From Micavibrio aeruginosavorus EPB (GTDB lineage Bacteria > Pseudomonadota > Alphaproteobacteria > Micavibrionales > Micavibrionaceae): a stretch of 64,000 bases of DNA. Every line of letters begins with the position of its first letter. Positions within the stretch are counted from its first letter, which is position 1. Shown piece after piece: positions 34,762 to 44,494 of the stretch. The notes beneath the pieces were generated by a model, which did not search any database, was not told the DNA's origin, and was given only the letters and a program-made list of their open reading frames with translations. The position numbers were made by a program, and so were the translations under genes. The stretch lies in assembly GCF_000348745.1 (NCBI RefSeq), contig NC_020812.1, positions 1,125,444 through 1,189,443 on the forward strand, read 5' to 3'.

Positions 34762-35271
34762 ATGCGTATTTTGGGCATTGATCCGGGTTTGCAACGCACC
34801 GGGTGGGGCGTGATCGAGGCCGAGGGCAATCGCCTGCAATATATTGCGTGCGGAACCATCGCAACCACCCCAACCCTGTCCACCGCCGAACGTCTGGCGG
34901 AAATTGATGCAGGCTTGGTTGATGCCATCAACACATGGCAACCGGACACGGCCGCAATTGAAGAAACATTCGTCAATCGCAACCCGGCATCGGCGCTCAA
35001 ACTGGGCGTGGCCCGTGGGGCCGCCATGGTGGTTCCGGCGCGGATGGGATTATCGGTGGGTGAATACCCCGCCAATCTGGTGAAAAAATCCGTGGTCGGC
35101 ACCGGGCATGCAACGAAAGATCAGATCGGCATGATGATCCGCACATTGTTACCGTCCGCCGGTAAAATGGGCGCAGATGCGGCGGATGCGTTGGCGATTG
35201 CCATTTGCCATGCCCACCATTATTCCAGCCGCATGAAAATGGGCGGTATCATGAACGGAGGCGTACGATGA
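34762..35271 (+). CDS. ruvC: Holliday junction endonuclease RuvC
   Basis: 169 residues. Cuts Holliday junctions symmetrically. The four acidic active-site residues are visible: Asp7 (GIDPGLQRTGWG), Glu in AIEETFVN near 67, and two Asp in DAADALAIAICH near 140-143. SD ggaagggg lies 9 nt before ATG 34762; an upstream in-frame extension is inside yebC. The stop overlaps the ruvA start (ATGA). Confidence 0.95.
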   Translation: MRILGIDPGLQRTGWGVIEAEGNRLQYIACGTIATTPTLSTAERLAEIDAGLVDAINTWQPDTAAIEETFVNRNPASALKLGVARGAAMVVPARMGLSVGEYPANLVKKSVVGTGHATKDQIGMMIRTLLPSAGKMGADAADALAIAICHAHHYSSRMKMGGIMNGGVR

Positions 35272-35906
35272 TCGCGAAACTCAGCGGTATTCTGGATTCT
35301 GTTGCGCTTGATAGTTTGATTATCGATTGCGGTGGCGTGGGGTATCAGGTGTTTGCCAGTGGCCGCACCTTGTCCCGTGTGGGCCAGCCGGGTGATGTGG
35401 TCAGCGTGTTGATCGACACGCATGTACGCGAAGACCATATTCATCTGTTCGGTTTCTACGATGCCGCGGAACAGGCATGGTTCCGCCTTCTGACCAGTGT
35501 GCAGGGCGTTGGTGCGAAGGTTGCGCTGGCGATTTTGAGCGTCTGTCCGCCGGACAAGCTGGGTTACACAATCGCGGCGCAAGACGTCAGTGCATTGCGT
35601 CAGGCCGATGGTGTTGGCCCGAAACTGGCCACGCGCATTGCGACGGAATTAAAAGATAAAGCAGGCAAAGTCGATTTAACCCCGATGCGTGGCGCGGTGA
35701 AGGCACCATCCGTTAAAGCGGATAAGACGGCAAGCGATCAATCCGGTGTTGATGGCGATGCCGTATCGGCATTGGTCAATCTGGGGTATGGTCGTGCCGA
35801 AGCGTTTGCGGCCATTGCGCAATTGCGCGCCGCCGGAACGGCAAATGATAATAGCAGCCTGCAAGACCTGATCCGTCTGGCGTTGAAGGAGTTGTCGCAA
35901 TCATGA
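35268..35906 (+). CDS. ruvA: Holliday junction branch migration protein RuvA
   Basis: 212 residues. OB-fold start [14 protein letters not shown], helix-hairpin-helix motifs in [17 protein letters not shown] and [19 protein letters not shown], and the C-terminal domain III (about 155-212) that binds RuvB, with [18 protein letters not shown]. Tetramers hold the junction and load RuvB. ATGA overlaps at both ends show tight translational coupling with ruvC and ruvB. Confidence 0.95.
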   Translation: MIAKLSGILDSVALDSLIIDCGGVGYQVFASGRTLSRVGQPGDVVSVLIDTHVREDHIHLFGFYDAAEQAWFRLLTSVQGVGAKVALAILSVCPPDKLGYTIAAQDVSALRQADGVGPKLATRIATELKDKAGKVDLTPMRGAVKAPSVKADKTASDQSGVDGDAVSALVNLGYGRAEAFAAIAQLRAAGTANDNSSLQDLIRLALKELSQS

Positions 35907-36946
35907 TGAAACAGGCAACTGAACGCAATCCGGACCTGGAAACCATCAAAACCGAAGCCGATGTTGAGGATGCTGCCATCCGCCCCGCACGGTTGGAAGA
36001 TTTTGTTGGTCAGGACAAACTGAAAGACAATCTGCGCGTCTTTATCGAGGCGGCTAAAGGTCGGGGCGATGCACTGGACCACGTTCTGTTCTTTGGTCCG
36101 CCGGGTTTGGGTAAAACCACACTGGCGCAAATCGTGGCGCGGGAATTGGGCGTGGGGTTCCGCGCGACATCCGGCCCGGTGATTGCGCGTGCGGGCGATC
36201 TGGCCGCGATCCTGACCAATCTGGAACCGCATGATGTCTTGTTCATCGATGAAATTCATCGCCTGAATACGCATGTCGAAGAAGTTTTGTATCCGGCCAT
36301 GGAAGACCGCAAACTTGATCTGGTAATCGGCGAGGGGCCAGCGGCCCGGTCGGTTCAGATTGACCTGCCGCCCTTTACTCTGATCGGTGCAACGACGCGC
36401 AGCGGAATGATTTCAAACCCGTTGCGGGATCGTTTCGGCATTCCGTTGCGTCTGGAATTTTACGAGGCGAAGGATTTGTGCCGCATCGTTGCGCGCACGG
36501 CGGGTATTTTGAATATGAATTTGGCCGATGATGGCGCGATGGAAATTGCGCGCCGTTCCCGTGGCACGCCGCGTATTGCCGGGCGCTTAACGCGTCGTGT
36601 GCGCGATTTTGCGCATGTGTCCGGGGCAGGGCGCATTGATGCGAAAGCGGCGGATGCCGCGCTTCAACGCCTTGATGTCGATGCGCAGGGCTTGGACGGG
36701 ATGGACCGTCGTTACCTGACCTGCATTGCCGATAATTACGGTGGCGGTCCGGTTGGGGTTGATACGCTGGCCGCGGCGTTGTCGGATCAACGTGATGTGA
36801 TCGAAGATGTAATCGAACCATATCTGATGCAACAGGGGTTCGTGCAACGCACACCGCGTGGGCGGATGTTGGCGGAGAAGGGGTATGCCTATCTCGGCCT
36901 GACACCGAAAAAGCCGTTGCAGGTTGATTTGTTGGACGAGGCTTAA
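35903..36946 (+). CDS. ruvB: Holliday junction branch migration helicase RuvB
   Basis: 347 residues. AAA+ motor of the RuvAB complex. Walker [10 protein letters not shown] at 65-73, Walker [10 protein letters not shown] at about 113-121, sensor 1 in IGATTRSGM, Arg finger region NPLRDRFG and a winged-helix C-terminal domain containing [12 protein letters not shown]-like [19 protein letters not shown]. Starts with overlapping ATGATGA on the ruvA stop. Confidence 0.96.
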   Translation: MMKQATERNPDLETIKTEADVEDAAIRPARLEDFVGQDKLKDNLRVFIEAAKGRGDALDHVLFFGPPGLGKTTLAQIVARELGVGFRATSGPVIARAGDLAAILTNLEPHDVLFIDEIHRLNTHVEEVLYPAMEDRKLDLVIGEGPAARSVQIDLPPFTLIGATTRSGMISNPLRDRFGIPLRLEFYEAKDLCRIVARTAGILNMNLADDGAMEIARRSRGTPRIAGRLTRRVRDFAHVSGAGRIDAKAADAALQRLDVDAQGLDGMDRRYLTCIADNYGGGPVGVDTLAAALSDQRDVIEDVIEPYLMQQGFVQRTPRGRMLAEKGYAYLGLTPKKPLQVDLLDEA

Positions 36947-36949
36947 ACC

Positions 36950-37354
36950 ATGGCCGCGCATGAAATCACCGCCCGTGTGTATTACGAAGACACCGATGCC
37001 GGGGGCGTCGTGTTTTACGGGAATTATATGAAATTTGCCGAACGCGGGCGGACGGAATTGCTCCGTGCTATCGGGTTTGAAAACAGCACATTGGCCCGGG
37101 ATGCCGGGGTCTTGTTCGTCGTCCGCCGAATCACGGCGGAATATATGAAGCCCGCCCGGCTGGATGACCTTTTGACTATAAAAACCGCCTTAAAAAAGGT
37201 GAATAATGCCAGTTTTGAGATGTTTCAGTCGATTTTTTGCCAGAATCAGATGATATTCTCCATGGATGTAACGCTGGTGACCATCAATATGGATGGAAAA
37301 CCAGTCCGCCTGCCTGATGACCTTCGGGATAAACTATCCAATTTTTCTGTTTAA
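36950..37354 (+). CDS. ybgC: Tol-Pal-associated acyl-CoA thioesterase
   Basis: 134 residues, hot-dog fold. The 4HBT-I signature YYEDTDAGGVVFYGNYMKF (12-30) contains the catalytic Asp. Hydrolyses short-chain acyl-CoA or acyl-ACP esters and, in Gram-negative bacteria, associates with the Tol-Pal operon and phospholipid synthesis. It starts 3 nt after ruvB and ends 6 nt before tolQ, joining the ruv and tol groups into one long transcription unit. Confidence 0.92.
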   Translation: MAAHEITARVYYEDTDAGGVVFYGNYMKFAERGRTELLRAIGFENSTLARDAGVLFVVRRITAEYMKPARLDDLLTIKTALKKVNNASFEMFQSIFCQNQMIFSMDVTLVTINMDGKPVRLPDDLRDKLSNFSV

Positions 37355-37360
37355 GGATGA

Positions 37361-38170
37361 ATGACGATGACACAAGCTGTCGAACGCGCTGTTGATGCAA
37401 CCGCACTGGCCGGAACCACGGTTCACGATTTCACCATGTGGGGCATGTTTATGCAGGCCGATTTGGTGGTGAAGGCCGTAATGCTGGCGCTGATCTTCGC
37501 GTCGGTCTGGAGCTGGGCCATCATCCTTGAAAAACGCCACACGGTGAAAAACCTGAACCGACGCGCGGATCGGTTCGAAGATGCATTCTGGTCCGGCGAG
37601 CCGCTGGACAAGCTGTATCAACGCGTGAAAAAGGGCAAGCAAGACCCCGTTATCCGCACCTTCGCCGCCGGTATGGAGGAATGGCAAAACGGTGTTGCCA
37701 TGGGCATGCCGGGCAAGGAAAGCGTGGCGGCCAGTTTGCGCCAGCGTGTTGAACGCGCGATGTCCGTGGCCATTAACCGTGAAATGAACCGCCTGGAACG
37801 CGGTATGACGTTTCTGGCCAACGTTGGTTCTACGGCGCCGTTCGTGGGGTTGTTCGGTACGGTCTGGGGGATCATGCACAGCTTTACCGCCATTGCCTCC
37901 AGCCAGAATACGTCGCTGGCCGTTGTGGCACCGGGTATTGCCGAAGCGTTGTTTGCAACGGCTTTGGGTCTTGTCGCTGCTATCCCTGCGGTTATTGCCT
38001 ATAACAAGTTTACGAACGATCTTAATCGGTATGCGGACCGTCTGGATGCGTTTATGTCCGAATTTTCGGCCATTCTGTCCCGCCATTTGGATAGTTACGA
38101 GAATAGCCGCGGTGGGGTCGGCTCTCACGGAAAAAAGTCTGACTCTGACACGGAAGTGAAGGTGGCTTAA
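37361..38170 (+). CDS. tolQ: TolQ inner-membrane proton-channel subunit
   Basis: 269 residues, MotA/TolQ/ExbB family. Three membrane segments: around residues 32-52, 150-170 (FVGLFGTVWGIMHSF) and 190-215. The conserved channel residues include the Thr/Ser-rich NVGSTAPFVGLFGTVWGI stretch. With TolR it harvests the proton-motive force to energise TolA during outer-membrane constriction at division. SD aagga lies before the ATG. Confidence 0.94.
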   Translation: MTMTQAVERAVDATALAGTTVHDFTMWGMFMQADLVVKAVMLALIFASVWSWAIILEKRHTVKNLNRRADRFEDAFWSGEPLDKLYQRVKKGKQDPVIRTFAAGMEEWQNGVAMGMPGKESVAASLRQRVERAMSVAINREMNRLERGMTFLANVGSTAPFVGLFGTVWGIMHSFTAIASSQNTSLAVVAPGIAEALFATALGLVAAIPAVIAYNKFTNDLNRYADRLDAFMSEFSAILSRHLDSYENSRGGVGSHGKKSDSDTEVKVA

Positions 38171-38172
38171 CC

Positions 38173-38616
38173 ATGGGTGCATCATTATCATCAGGTGGCG
38201 GCAGCCGGTCTGGGCGCCGCGGGCGGTCCTACCGCAAAATGTCGGACATCAACGTAACGCCGTTCGTTGACGTTATGCTGGTTCTGTTGATCGTTTTTAT
38301 GGTTACGGCCCCGTTGCTGACCGCCGGGGTTCCGGTGGATTTGCCAAAATCCGAAGCCAAGCAGATCGCGGATGAAGATAACAAGCCGCTGGAAATTTCC
38401 GTGACGAAGGATGGAAAGCTTTTCGTCGGTGAAACGGAAGTTGAACGTGACCGTTTGATCCCGCTTTTGTCATCCATGACCAACAACGACCCGGACCGCC
38501 GGATTTTTATCCGTGGGGACCAGGGGTTGCCCTATGGGGACGTGATGGACGTGATCGGGTCGGTGAACAAGGCGGGTTTCCGCAAGGTCGCGCTGATCTC
38601 CAATCCGTCGAAATAA
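38173..38616 (+). CDS. tolR: TolR inner-membrane proton-channel subunit
   Basis: 147 residues, ExbD/TolR family. The cytoplasmic Gly/Ser/Arg-rich start leads to DINVTPFVDVMLVLLIVFMV (about 25-44) with the essential channel Asp in PFVDVMLV, followed by a periplasmic domain. Partners with TolQ. It starts 2 nt after tolQ. Confidence 0.94.
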   Translation: MGASLSSGGGSRSGRRGRSYRKMSDINVTPFVDVMLVLLIVFMVTAPLLTAGVPVDLPKSEAKQIADEDNKPLEISVTKDGKLFVGETEVERDRLIPLLSSMTNNDPDRRIFIRGDQGLPYGDVMDVIGSVNKAGFRKVALISNPSK

Positions 38617-38675
38617 GTAATCGATTCACAATCTTGCCTTAAAACCGCCCTTTCTGGCGGGTAGTTATAACGACG

Positions 38676-39656
38676 ATGAACGCAACCGCGCCAAACGATA
38701 TGCTGACATCCGGGCCGCCGCCCAAATATGCGATGCATGCGCCGGATGAAAACCAAATGCCCGCCGGAATGAAATCCGCGCTGATCGGGTCTTTGGTCGT
38801 TCATCTTGTCGTTGTCGTTATTGGCACGATGGGATTGCCGTTTTTTAAAAAGGACTACACCGATTTATCGCCGCCCATCGCCATTGAAATGGTTGAGGTG
38901 GCCGATATCACCACGCGGACAAAACCCGTTGAGGATTCCAAGCCTGTCGAGAAAAAAGAACCCGCAAAAGAGCAGTTAAAGCCGCAACCGGATCGCACAA
39001 AACCGACCCCGCCGCCGCCCGCCGCCAACGATGATGCGCCCGATCGCCCGAAAGAGCCCAAGGCCCCGACGCCCGTGGAGGATTTGGCCGAGCCGGTGAA
39101 GAAAAAAGAAGAAAAGCCGAAGGAGCAGCCCAAGCCAAAGGCTGAGCCGAAAAAAGAACAGGTGAAGCCGAAACCGAAGCCGGTTGAAACCAAGGCCGAC
39201 GCCAAACCGGTTGAGCAGGATGATGCCTTTAAATCGCTGCTGATCGACCTGGCAGAGAAAAAGCCGGAATCGACCGATAATACCGGCGACAAAGCCGCAG
39301 CAAACACAACGCCCATGCCTGATGTCCCAATTTCCGAACGCCTTACGATGCGTGAAGAAGATGCAATTTCCGACCAGTTGGGCAATTGTTGGAAGCTAAT
39401 GGCTGGAGCGCGTTACGCCGAGAATCTTGTCGTTCAAGTGAAAATAACTATGAATCCGGATAAAACGGTGCAGGATGTTCGCATTGTTGACCAGCTTCGT
39501 TATAATACCGACTCATTCTTTCGGGCTGCTGCGGACAGCGTTGTACGCGCGGCTTATAGTCCAGAATGTAACCCGCTGACAATTTTGCCTGACGGCAAGC
39601 ACAATCAGTGGAAAAATCTGAATGTGAATTTCGACCCTAGTGAAATGCTGATGTAA
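38676..39656 (+). CDS. tolA: TolA
   Basis: 326 residues. One membrane helix (about 33-54), then a long Lys/Pro/Glu-rich periplasmic linker (about 85-190), then the C-terminal domain with [20 protein letters not shown] and a second Cys in [10 protein letters not shown], the pair that forms the TolA-III disulfide. Spans the periplasm to contact TolB and Pal. From about 39390 into the start of tolB, the codon choice becomes more AT-rich than in the flanking genes. Confidence 0.88.
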   Translation: MNATAPNDMLTSGPPPKYAMHAPDENQMPAGMKSALIGSLVVHLVVVVIGTMGLPFFKKDYTDLSPPIAIEMVEVADITTRTKPVEDSKPVEKKEPAKEQLKPQPDRTKPTPPPPAANDDAPDRPKEPKAPTPVEDLAEPVKKKEEKPKEQPKPKAEPKKEQVKPKPKPVETKADAKPVEQDDAFKSLLIDLAEKKPESTDNTGDKAAANTTPMPDVPISERLTMREEDAISDQLGNCWKLMAGARYAENLVVQVKITMNPDKTVQDVRIVDQLRYNTDSFFRAAADSVVRAAYSPECNPLTILPDGKHNQWKNLNVNFDPSEMLM

Positions 39657-39670
39657 CGAAAGTGGACAAA

Positions 39671-40999
39671 ATGATCCGGAAAATATTCGCAGTTTTTTGT
39701 TTGGTTTTGATTGCTGTGATGGGATTTTCTTCTCAGTCACGGGCTGAGCTTGATTTGACCGTTAAGAAGGCAACAATTAGAAAAATTCCAATTGCGATTA
39801 CCAACTTCAATCCGCAATTGCCGCAACATCAAAAAATTGCCACCGAAATGCCGGATATTATCCGTAGCAACCTCGGGTCTTCTGGTCTGTTCGAGCCAGT
39901 GAGCCAACAATCCTTCATCCAGACGCCGCAATCCATTGCGACGGATGGTGTTCGCTTCCCGGAATGGCGGGCTATCAATGCCGAGGTTCTGGTGACGGGA
40001 TCGGTCAGCACGTCGCCGGATGGCAAGACGCGGGTTGAATTCCGGCTGTGGGATGTTGTGGGTCAGACGCAGATGGCGGGCATGGCCTATACCACCACGC
40101 CGCAAAACTGGCGCCGTATTGCTCACATCATTTCGGATGAGATTTACAAACGTCTGACAGGTGAAGATGCGTATTTCGATACCCGTATCGTATACGTGGC
40201 TGAATCCGGTCCGGCGAACAAACGCACCAAGCGTCTGGCGATCATGGATCAGGATGGTTACAACAACCATTATCTGACCGACGGCAGCTATATGGTTCTG
40301 ACCCCGCGCTTCTCGCCGAACACGCAGACGGTGGCGTATCTGGCCTATTACAACAAAAAGCCGCGTGTTTATATTTACAACATCGACACGGGCCGTCAGG
40401 AAGTTCTGGGTGATTTCCCGGGCATGACCTTTGCGCCGCGCTTCTCGCCGGATGGGTCCAAGGTCATTATGTCGCTGGCCGAAAACGGGAACACGGAAAT
40501 CTACACGATGGATTTGAAATCCCGCCGCACGCAACGCCTGACCAACAATGCCGCGATTGACACGGCCCCCAGCTTCTCGCCGGATGGTCAGCAAGTGGCA
40601 TTTGAATCCGACCGTGGCGGCACACAGCAATTATATGTGATGAGCGCAAACGGGGGTGAGGCCAAACGCATTTCCTTCGGTGAAGGGCGTTACGCCAGCC
40701 CGGTCTGGTCCCCGCGTGGTGACTTGATCGCGTTCACGAAACTGTACAAAGGCCAGTTTTATATCGGCGTGATGCGTCCGGATGGTCAGGGTGAGCGTAT
40801 CATCACCACGGCTTACCACGTTGAGGGGCCGAGCTGGTCCCCGAACGGCCGCGTTCTGACCTTCTTCAAAGAAAGTCCGATGAGCGGCGGCGGTAAAACG
40901 GCGCGTCTGTATACCATCGACATCACTGGATACAATGAACGTTTGTTGAAAACGCCGAGCGACGGGTCCGATCCGGCATGGTCGCCGTTGAACCCGTAA
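39671..40999 (+). CDS. tolB: TolB periplasmic beta-propeller protein
   Basis: 442 residues from ATG 39671. Signal peptide 1-24 with a cut after SRA. The N-terminal domain has the conserved [15 protein letters not shown]; six propeller blades follow, with the repeated pattern [12 protein letters not shown] / [12 protein letters not shown] / [18 protein letters not shown] / [13 protein letters not shown] / [12 protein letters not shown] and ending DPAWSPLNP. Links TolA and Pal. It is the last gene of the cluster: a strong terminator follows and no pal or cpoB is downstream. Confidence 0.95.
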   Translation: MIRKIFAVFCLVLIAVMGFSSQSRAELDLTVKKATIRKIPIAITNFNPQLPQHQKIATEMPDIIRSNLGSSGLFEPVSQQSFIQTPQSIATDGVRFPEWRAINAEVLVTGSVSTSPDGKTRVEFRLWDVVGQTQMAGMAYTTTPQNWRRIAHIISDEIYKRLTGEDAYFDTRIVYVAESGPANKRTKRLAIMDQDGYNNHYLTDGSYMVLTPRFSPNTQTVAYLAYYNKKPRVYIYNIDTGRQEVLGDFPGMTFAPRFSPDGSKVIMSLAENGNTEIYTMDLKSRRTQRLTNNAAIDTAPSFSPDGQQVAFESDRGGTQQLYVMSANGGEAKRISFGEGRYASPVWSPRGDLIAFTKLYKGQFYIGVMRPDGQGERIITTAYHVEGPSWSPNGRVLTFFKESPMSGGGKTARLYTIDITGYNERLLKTPSDGSDPAWSPLNP

Positions 41000-41020
41000 G
41001 GGATTGGATCAGATAAATAA

Positions 41021-41050
41021 AAAAAGGCCGGATTATTTCCGGCCTTTTTC
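41021..41050 (+). terminator. Terminator of the ruv-tol unit
   Basis: Stem aaaaaggccgga / tccggccttttt with a short loop and a T-run (tttttctttc), 22 bp after the tolB stop. Confidence 0.92.
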
Positions 41051-41058
41051 TTTCAGTT

Positions 41059-41084
41059 GTCACTCCCGTTTTCGCGGGAATGAC
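41059..41084. repeat. Dispersed palindromic element (short copy)
   Basis: A compact hairpin gtcactcccg / cgggaatgac with a 6-nt loop. Its end sequence gtca-(c/t)tcccg matches the elements at 20408 and 41633. Confidence 0.7.
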
Positions 41085-41110
41085 ATGTTGGAGAGTGATG
41101 GGTATATGGA

Positions 41111-41599
41111 TTAGGCGTTTGCAATATCCGAAAACGCCGCAATCACTGCGCGGTAGGTATCGCGTTTGAACGGGACGATCAGGTCGAGGATGTCGTCGAA
41201 CGACACCCATTTCCATGCCTTAAATTCCGGGTCTGCTCCGTTGTGTCCGGTATGAATGACAATATCGGATTCTGTGCCCGTAAACCGCGCGGCAACCCAG
41301 GTTTGTTCCTGCCCACCATATTGGCCGTTCCACAGCTTGCCCAGCAAATGCGGGGGCAGTGTGTAGCGCAACGGGCGATCCATGATACGGAGGATGTCGG
41401 CTTTGTCCGTACCGATTTCTTCAACCATTTCGCGGTAAAACGCGACCTTGATATCTTCGCCATCGTCAATGCCGCCTTGGGGCATTTGCCATGCGCCGGG
41501 CGTGTCGATGCGCTCACCGACGAAGACTTTGCCTTCATCGTTAAACAGGGCAATGCCGACGCAAGGGCGAAACGGGAGGTTTGAGAAATCTTGGGTCAT
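41111..41599 (-). CDS. rppH: RNA pyrophosphohydrolase (Nudix)
   Basis: 162 residues from ATG 41599 (MTQDFSNLPFRPCVGIALF). Removes pyrophosphate from mRNA 5' ends, starting decay. The Nudix box GGIDDGEDIKVAFYREMVEEIGT fits GX5EX7REUXEEXGU, with the two catalytic Glu in REMVEE. The longer frame to 41659 would translate a palindromic repeat and is rejected. It is the last gene of the nadD-rsfS-rlmH-envC-ctpA chain. Confidence 0.93.
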   Translation of the reverse strand: MTQDFSNLPFRPCVGIALFNDEGKVFVGERIDTPGAWQMPQGGIDDGEDIKVAFYREMVEEIGTDKADILRIMDRPLRYTLPPHLLGKLWNGQYGGQEQTWVAARFTGTESDIVIHTGHNGADPEFKAWKWVSFDDILDLIVPFKRDTYRAVIAAFSDIANA

Positions 41600-41632
41600 G
41601 TTTGTACGCTTTCTTTTTATTTTTTCTTTAAT

Positions 41633-41707
41633 GTCATTCCCGCGAAAGCGCAAATCCATGGTGGCAATCCATCCCTCTGTATGGATTCCCGCTTTCGCGG
41701 GAATGAC
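41633..41707. repeat. Dispersed palindromic element (long copy)
   Basis: 75 nt with 18-nt perfect outer arms, gtcattcccgcgaaagcg (41633-41650) and its complement (41690-41707), and inner arms aatccat / atggatt. It stands between rppH and the deacetylase-like gene and would form a long hairpin in RNA. Confidence 0.8.
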
Positions 41708-41729
41708 GATTGAGGGGCTGTTGCGGAAT

Positions 41730-42950
41730 TTATTTTGCCATCCGCGTTGCCGCGGATAGGGGGGCCAGCACCAATCCCTTTTTCTGCAGCGTCGGGGCCC
41801 ATTCGGCCAGCGCCTTCAACGTCAGGGGATTGGTATTCACAAAGCCAATCGCGGTTCCGTTATTGGCGGCGGTGCGTTCCAGTGATGTCAGGGCCGCGGC
41901 AATCGCGTCCGGCGTCAATGTATGGTCGATCCAGAGATTGGTCGACGCATAAGGCGCATCCATCCCCACGGCCATGGTGCGCGGAACATCGGTCGGTTGA
42001 ATATCACCATCAACAAACCCCAAGCCGCGATGATAAATATCGTTGATCATTGGCCGCATATCGTTCAGCGATTTGATAAAGGCCGGTTCACGCCCCGTGA
42101 CCACACCCACATATCCAGTGCCGCGTGACAACGCCCAATAAAGTTTGTTGAAATTCTGTTTTTCAATCGCGTTGATCAGCAATGTTTGCGGCCCCGGATC
42201 GCTTAACGGGTAATCCGCGCTTTCAACGGGCAGTTTCAGCCAGACTTCGTGCCCCGCTTCACGCGCGCGGTTCATCCATTGATCCGGCGCAGTGGCATAA
42301 GGGGTGATGGCCACGGAAATTTCGGGCGGAAGGTCTTTTAAAACCGATGCGCCCAGCGTTTCCGAAATACCCACATCATTAACAAGAATGGAAATAATCG
42401 GGGCACCCGATGCGCCGACAGGACGGAACGGCCGGCGATAAGCGTCAAAGGGACGTAAACGGTCGCCCTCGCGCACGATCGGCAGTTGACCGTCAGGCGT
42501 GACCTGGAACAATCCCTTGATGGGGGCCTTGGCCATGCCATTGGCCATGTATTCGACGGCGTTCCCGGCGACAGGTGGTTCGGCCTGTGTGGTTGTGTGA
42601 TCGTCTGTTTGATGATCATCGGCCTCTACAACAGGGGCTGGATCTGTATGTGTATCAGTTGCCGTGTCTGTTCCAGCGGCGTGATCATCGTGAGGGGCAT
42701 CCGTTGCATGCGTGGCGGGTTCCTCATGCGCGGTGGTGGCAGGCGGAGGAAGATTTGCGGGCCGCGCCGCGCGGACAATCACGGTTGTTTGTTGGGGTAA
42801 CGTGGCGTTCAGCTTGGCCAGTTCCGCACGATCCTTCCACCATGCCCATCCGGCCACCAACGCATAGAGAACCACAACCACAGCCATGCCGCGCGCAAAT
42901 GCACGGGGGAAACCCGATTTTCCGGTGGCTGTGGTTGTTGCAAAGGCCAT
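41730..42950 (-). CDS. Divergent polysaccharide deacetylase family protein (YibQ-like)
   Basis: 406 residues. An N-terminal membrane helix (about 18-36) is followed by a Pro/Ala/Thr/His/Asp-rich linker (about 55-130), then the catalytic-like domain (about 175-400) with ISILVNDVGISETLGASVL, VWLKLPVE, and RTMAVGMDAPYASTNLW. The family resembles NodB deacetylases but lacks much of the canonical metal site; the substrate is unknown. It lies 14 nt downstream of ctpA, the conserved envC-ctpA-yibQ arrangement linked to cell-wall processing at division. Confidence 0.85.
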   Translation of the reverse strand: MAFATTTATGKSGFPRAFARGMAVVVVLYALVAGWAWWKDRAELAKLNATLPQQTTVIVRAARPANLPPPATTAHEEPATHATDAPHDDHAAGTDTATDTHTDPAPVVEADDHQTDDHTTTQAEPPVAGNAVEYMANGMAKAPIKGLFQVTPDGQLPIVREGDRLRPFDAYRRPFRPVGASGAPIISILVNDVGISETLGASVLKDLPPEISVAITPYATAPDQWMNRAREAGHEVWLKLPVESADYPLSDPGPQTLLINAIEKQNFNKLYWALSRGTGYVGVVTGREPAFIKSLNDMRPMINDIYHRGLGFVDGDIQPTDVPRTMAVGMDAPYASTNLWIDHTLTPDAIAAALTSLERTAANNGTAIGFVNTNPLTLKALAEWAPTLQKKGLVLAPLSAATRMAK

Positions 42951-42964
42951 GGTTGCTTTACGCC

Positions 42965-44458
42965 TTACTCTTTCTTCGCATCCGGTTTTGGTGTTTCGGT
43001 GACCGGATTGGCGGCAGGGGTGGCCCCTTCCAACCGCTGTTCATACAGCATGATGCCCTTCACCAGATCCAGCGCACGGGCCAGTTGGTAATCTTCCAAC
43101 CCTTCGCTGGATGCATCCTTGGCATTCGGATCATCCTTTTTCTTCTGCGCGTCGGCTTCGGCTTTCAGATCGGCGGACAGGGACGATTCCGCCTCATCCT
43201 TTTTCAGGCCGTTATCCAGCGCACCGCGCAGGTCAGCCTCACCAAAGGATGATCCTTTGACGGTTTCCAGCTTGGCCTGTTCAATCGCGATGTCCGGTTC
43301 AATCCCGGTGGCCTGAATGGACCGGCCCGACGGTGTGTAATACCGTGCCGTCGTCAAACGCATCGCCCCATGACCCGGCAGCGGGATAACGGTTTGAACC
43401 GAACCCTTACCGAAGGATTTCGTGCCAACGACCAGCGCACGGCGGTGATCTTGCAACGCGCCGGAAACAATTTCCGATGCTGATGCAGACCCACCGTTGA
43501 TCAGGATGACAATCGGTTTGCCATTGGCAATGTCGCCCGGTGTAGCGTTGTCACGTTTGGTGTTGGATTCATCGCGGCCACGGGTGGATACGATTTCGCC
43601 CTTGTCCAGGAACAGGTCGGACACGGAAATCGCCTGATCCAGCAAGCCGCCCGGGTTGTTGCGCAGGTCAAGGACGTAGCCTTTCAACTTGTCTCCGGTT
43701 TTGGCTTTGATTTCTTCAACCGCTGTGCGCACACCCGTTTCGGTGTTCTGGTTGAATGTGGTGATGCGGATATAGCCCAGCGATTCATCGTAGACTTTCC
43801 AGCGGACGGATTGGATTTTAATCACGTCACGCACGATGGTCAGCTTGATCGGCTCGGCGGCGCCTTCGCGGCGGATGGTCAGCTCAATCGGCGCGCCGAC
43901 CTTGCCGCGCATTTTATCGACGGATTCATTCAGGCTGAGGCCCACAATGTTTTCACCGTCCAGATGCGTAATGTAATCCCCGGCCAGAACGCCCGCGCGG
44001 AAGGCGGGTGTATCGTCAATCGGGGATACAACCTTCACAACGCCGTTATCGGTGGTGACTTCAATCCCCAGGCCGCCAAATTCGCCGCGGGTCTGGACCT
44101 GCATGTCGCCGAAATCTTTTTCATCCAGATAATCGGAATGCGGATCAAGGTTGGTCAGCATGCCGTTAATGGCAAATTCAATCAGCTCTTCGTCCGTTTT
44201 CGGTTCAACATATTGCGCGCGCACGCGTTCAAACACATCACCGAACAGGTTCAGTTGTTTGTATGTGTCGCTGCTGTCCGGAACGGCGGTTTGTTTCGGG
44301 GCACCGGTGCCAGCGGTGCGGCCATCGTCGCTTGCGGGCTTTTCTTCAGTTTGCGAAGGCGCATCCGTGGCCGGGGCCGTATCTTGCGCCAGCGCGGGAA
44401 CAGACAAACCGAGAAGGGCGAAAGCCGCAACAGAAAGAACAGACAGACGGGAGATCAT
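42965..44458 (-). CDS. ctpA: Carboxy-terminal processing protease CtpA (S41)
   Basis: 497 residues. Signal peptide 1-24 (cut after ALA); PDZ domain around 100-185 (GGLGIEVTTDNGVVKVVSPI); S41 catalytic core with the Ser/Lys dyad: Ser near 324 in NGGSASASEIVSGAL and Lys near 349 in VVGTKSFGKGSVQ. A long Lys/Asp/Ala-rich C-terminal tail (about 420-497) follows the core. Periplasmic protease that typically controls cell-wall hydrolases. It lies between envC and the YibQ-like gene. Confidence 0.93.
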   Translation of the reverse strand: MISRLSVLSVAAFALLGLSVPALAQDTAPATDAPSQTEEKPASDDGRTAGTGAPKQTAVPDSSDTYKQLNLFGDVFERVRAQYVEPKTDEELIEFAINGMLTNLDPHSDYLDEKDFGDMQVQTRGEFGGLGIEVTTDNGVVKVVSPIDDTPAFRAGVLAGDYITHLDGENIVGLSLNESVDKMRGKVGAPIELTIRREGAAEPIKLTIVRDVIKIQSVRWKVYDESLGYIRITTFNQNTETGVRTAVEEIKAKTGDKLKGYVLDLRNNPGGLLDQAISVSDLFLDKGEIVSTRGRDESNTKRDNATPGDIANGKPIVILINGGSASASEIVSGALQDHRRALVVGTKSFGKGSVQTVIPLPGHGAMRLTTARYYTPSGRSIQATGIEPDIAIEQAKLETVKGSSFGEADLRGALDNGLKKDEAESSLSADLKAEADAQKKKDDPNAKDASSEGLEDYQLARALDLVKGIMLYEQRLEGATPAANPVTETPKPDAKKE

Positions 44459-44494
44459 TGAAGCAAGGTCCTTTTCAATGTGTTTACTTGTGTC

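Noticed and set aside
41600-41659. N-terminal extension of rppH
   Set aside because: The extension translates the palindromic repeat (MDLRFRGND) and lies upstream of the conserved Nudix protein start.
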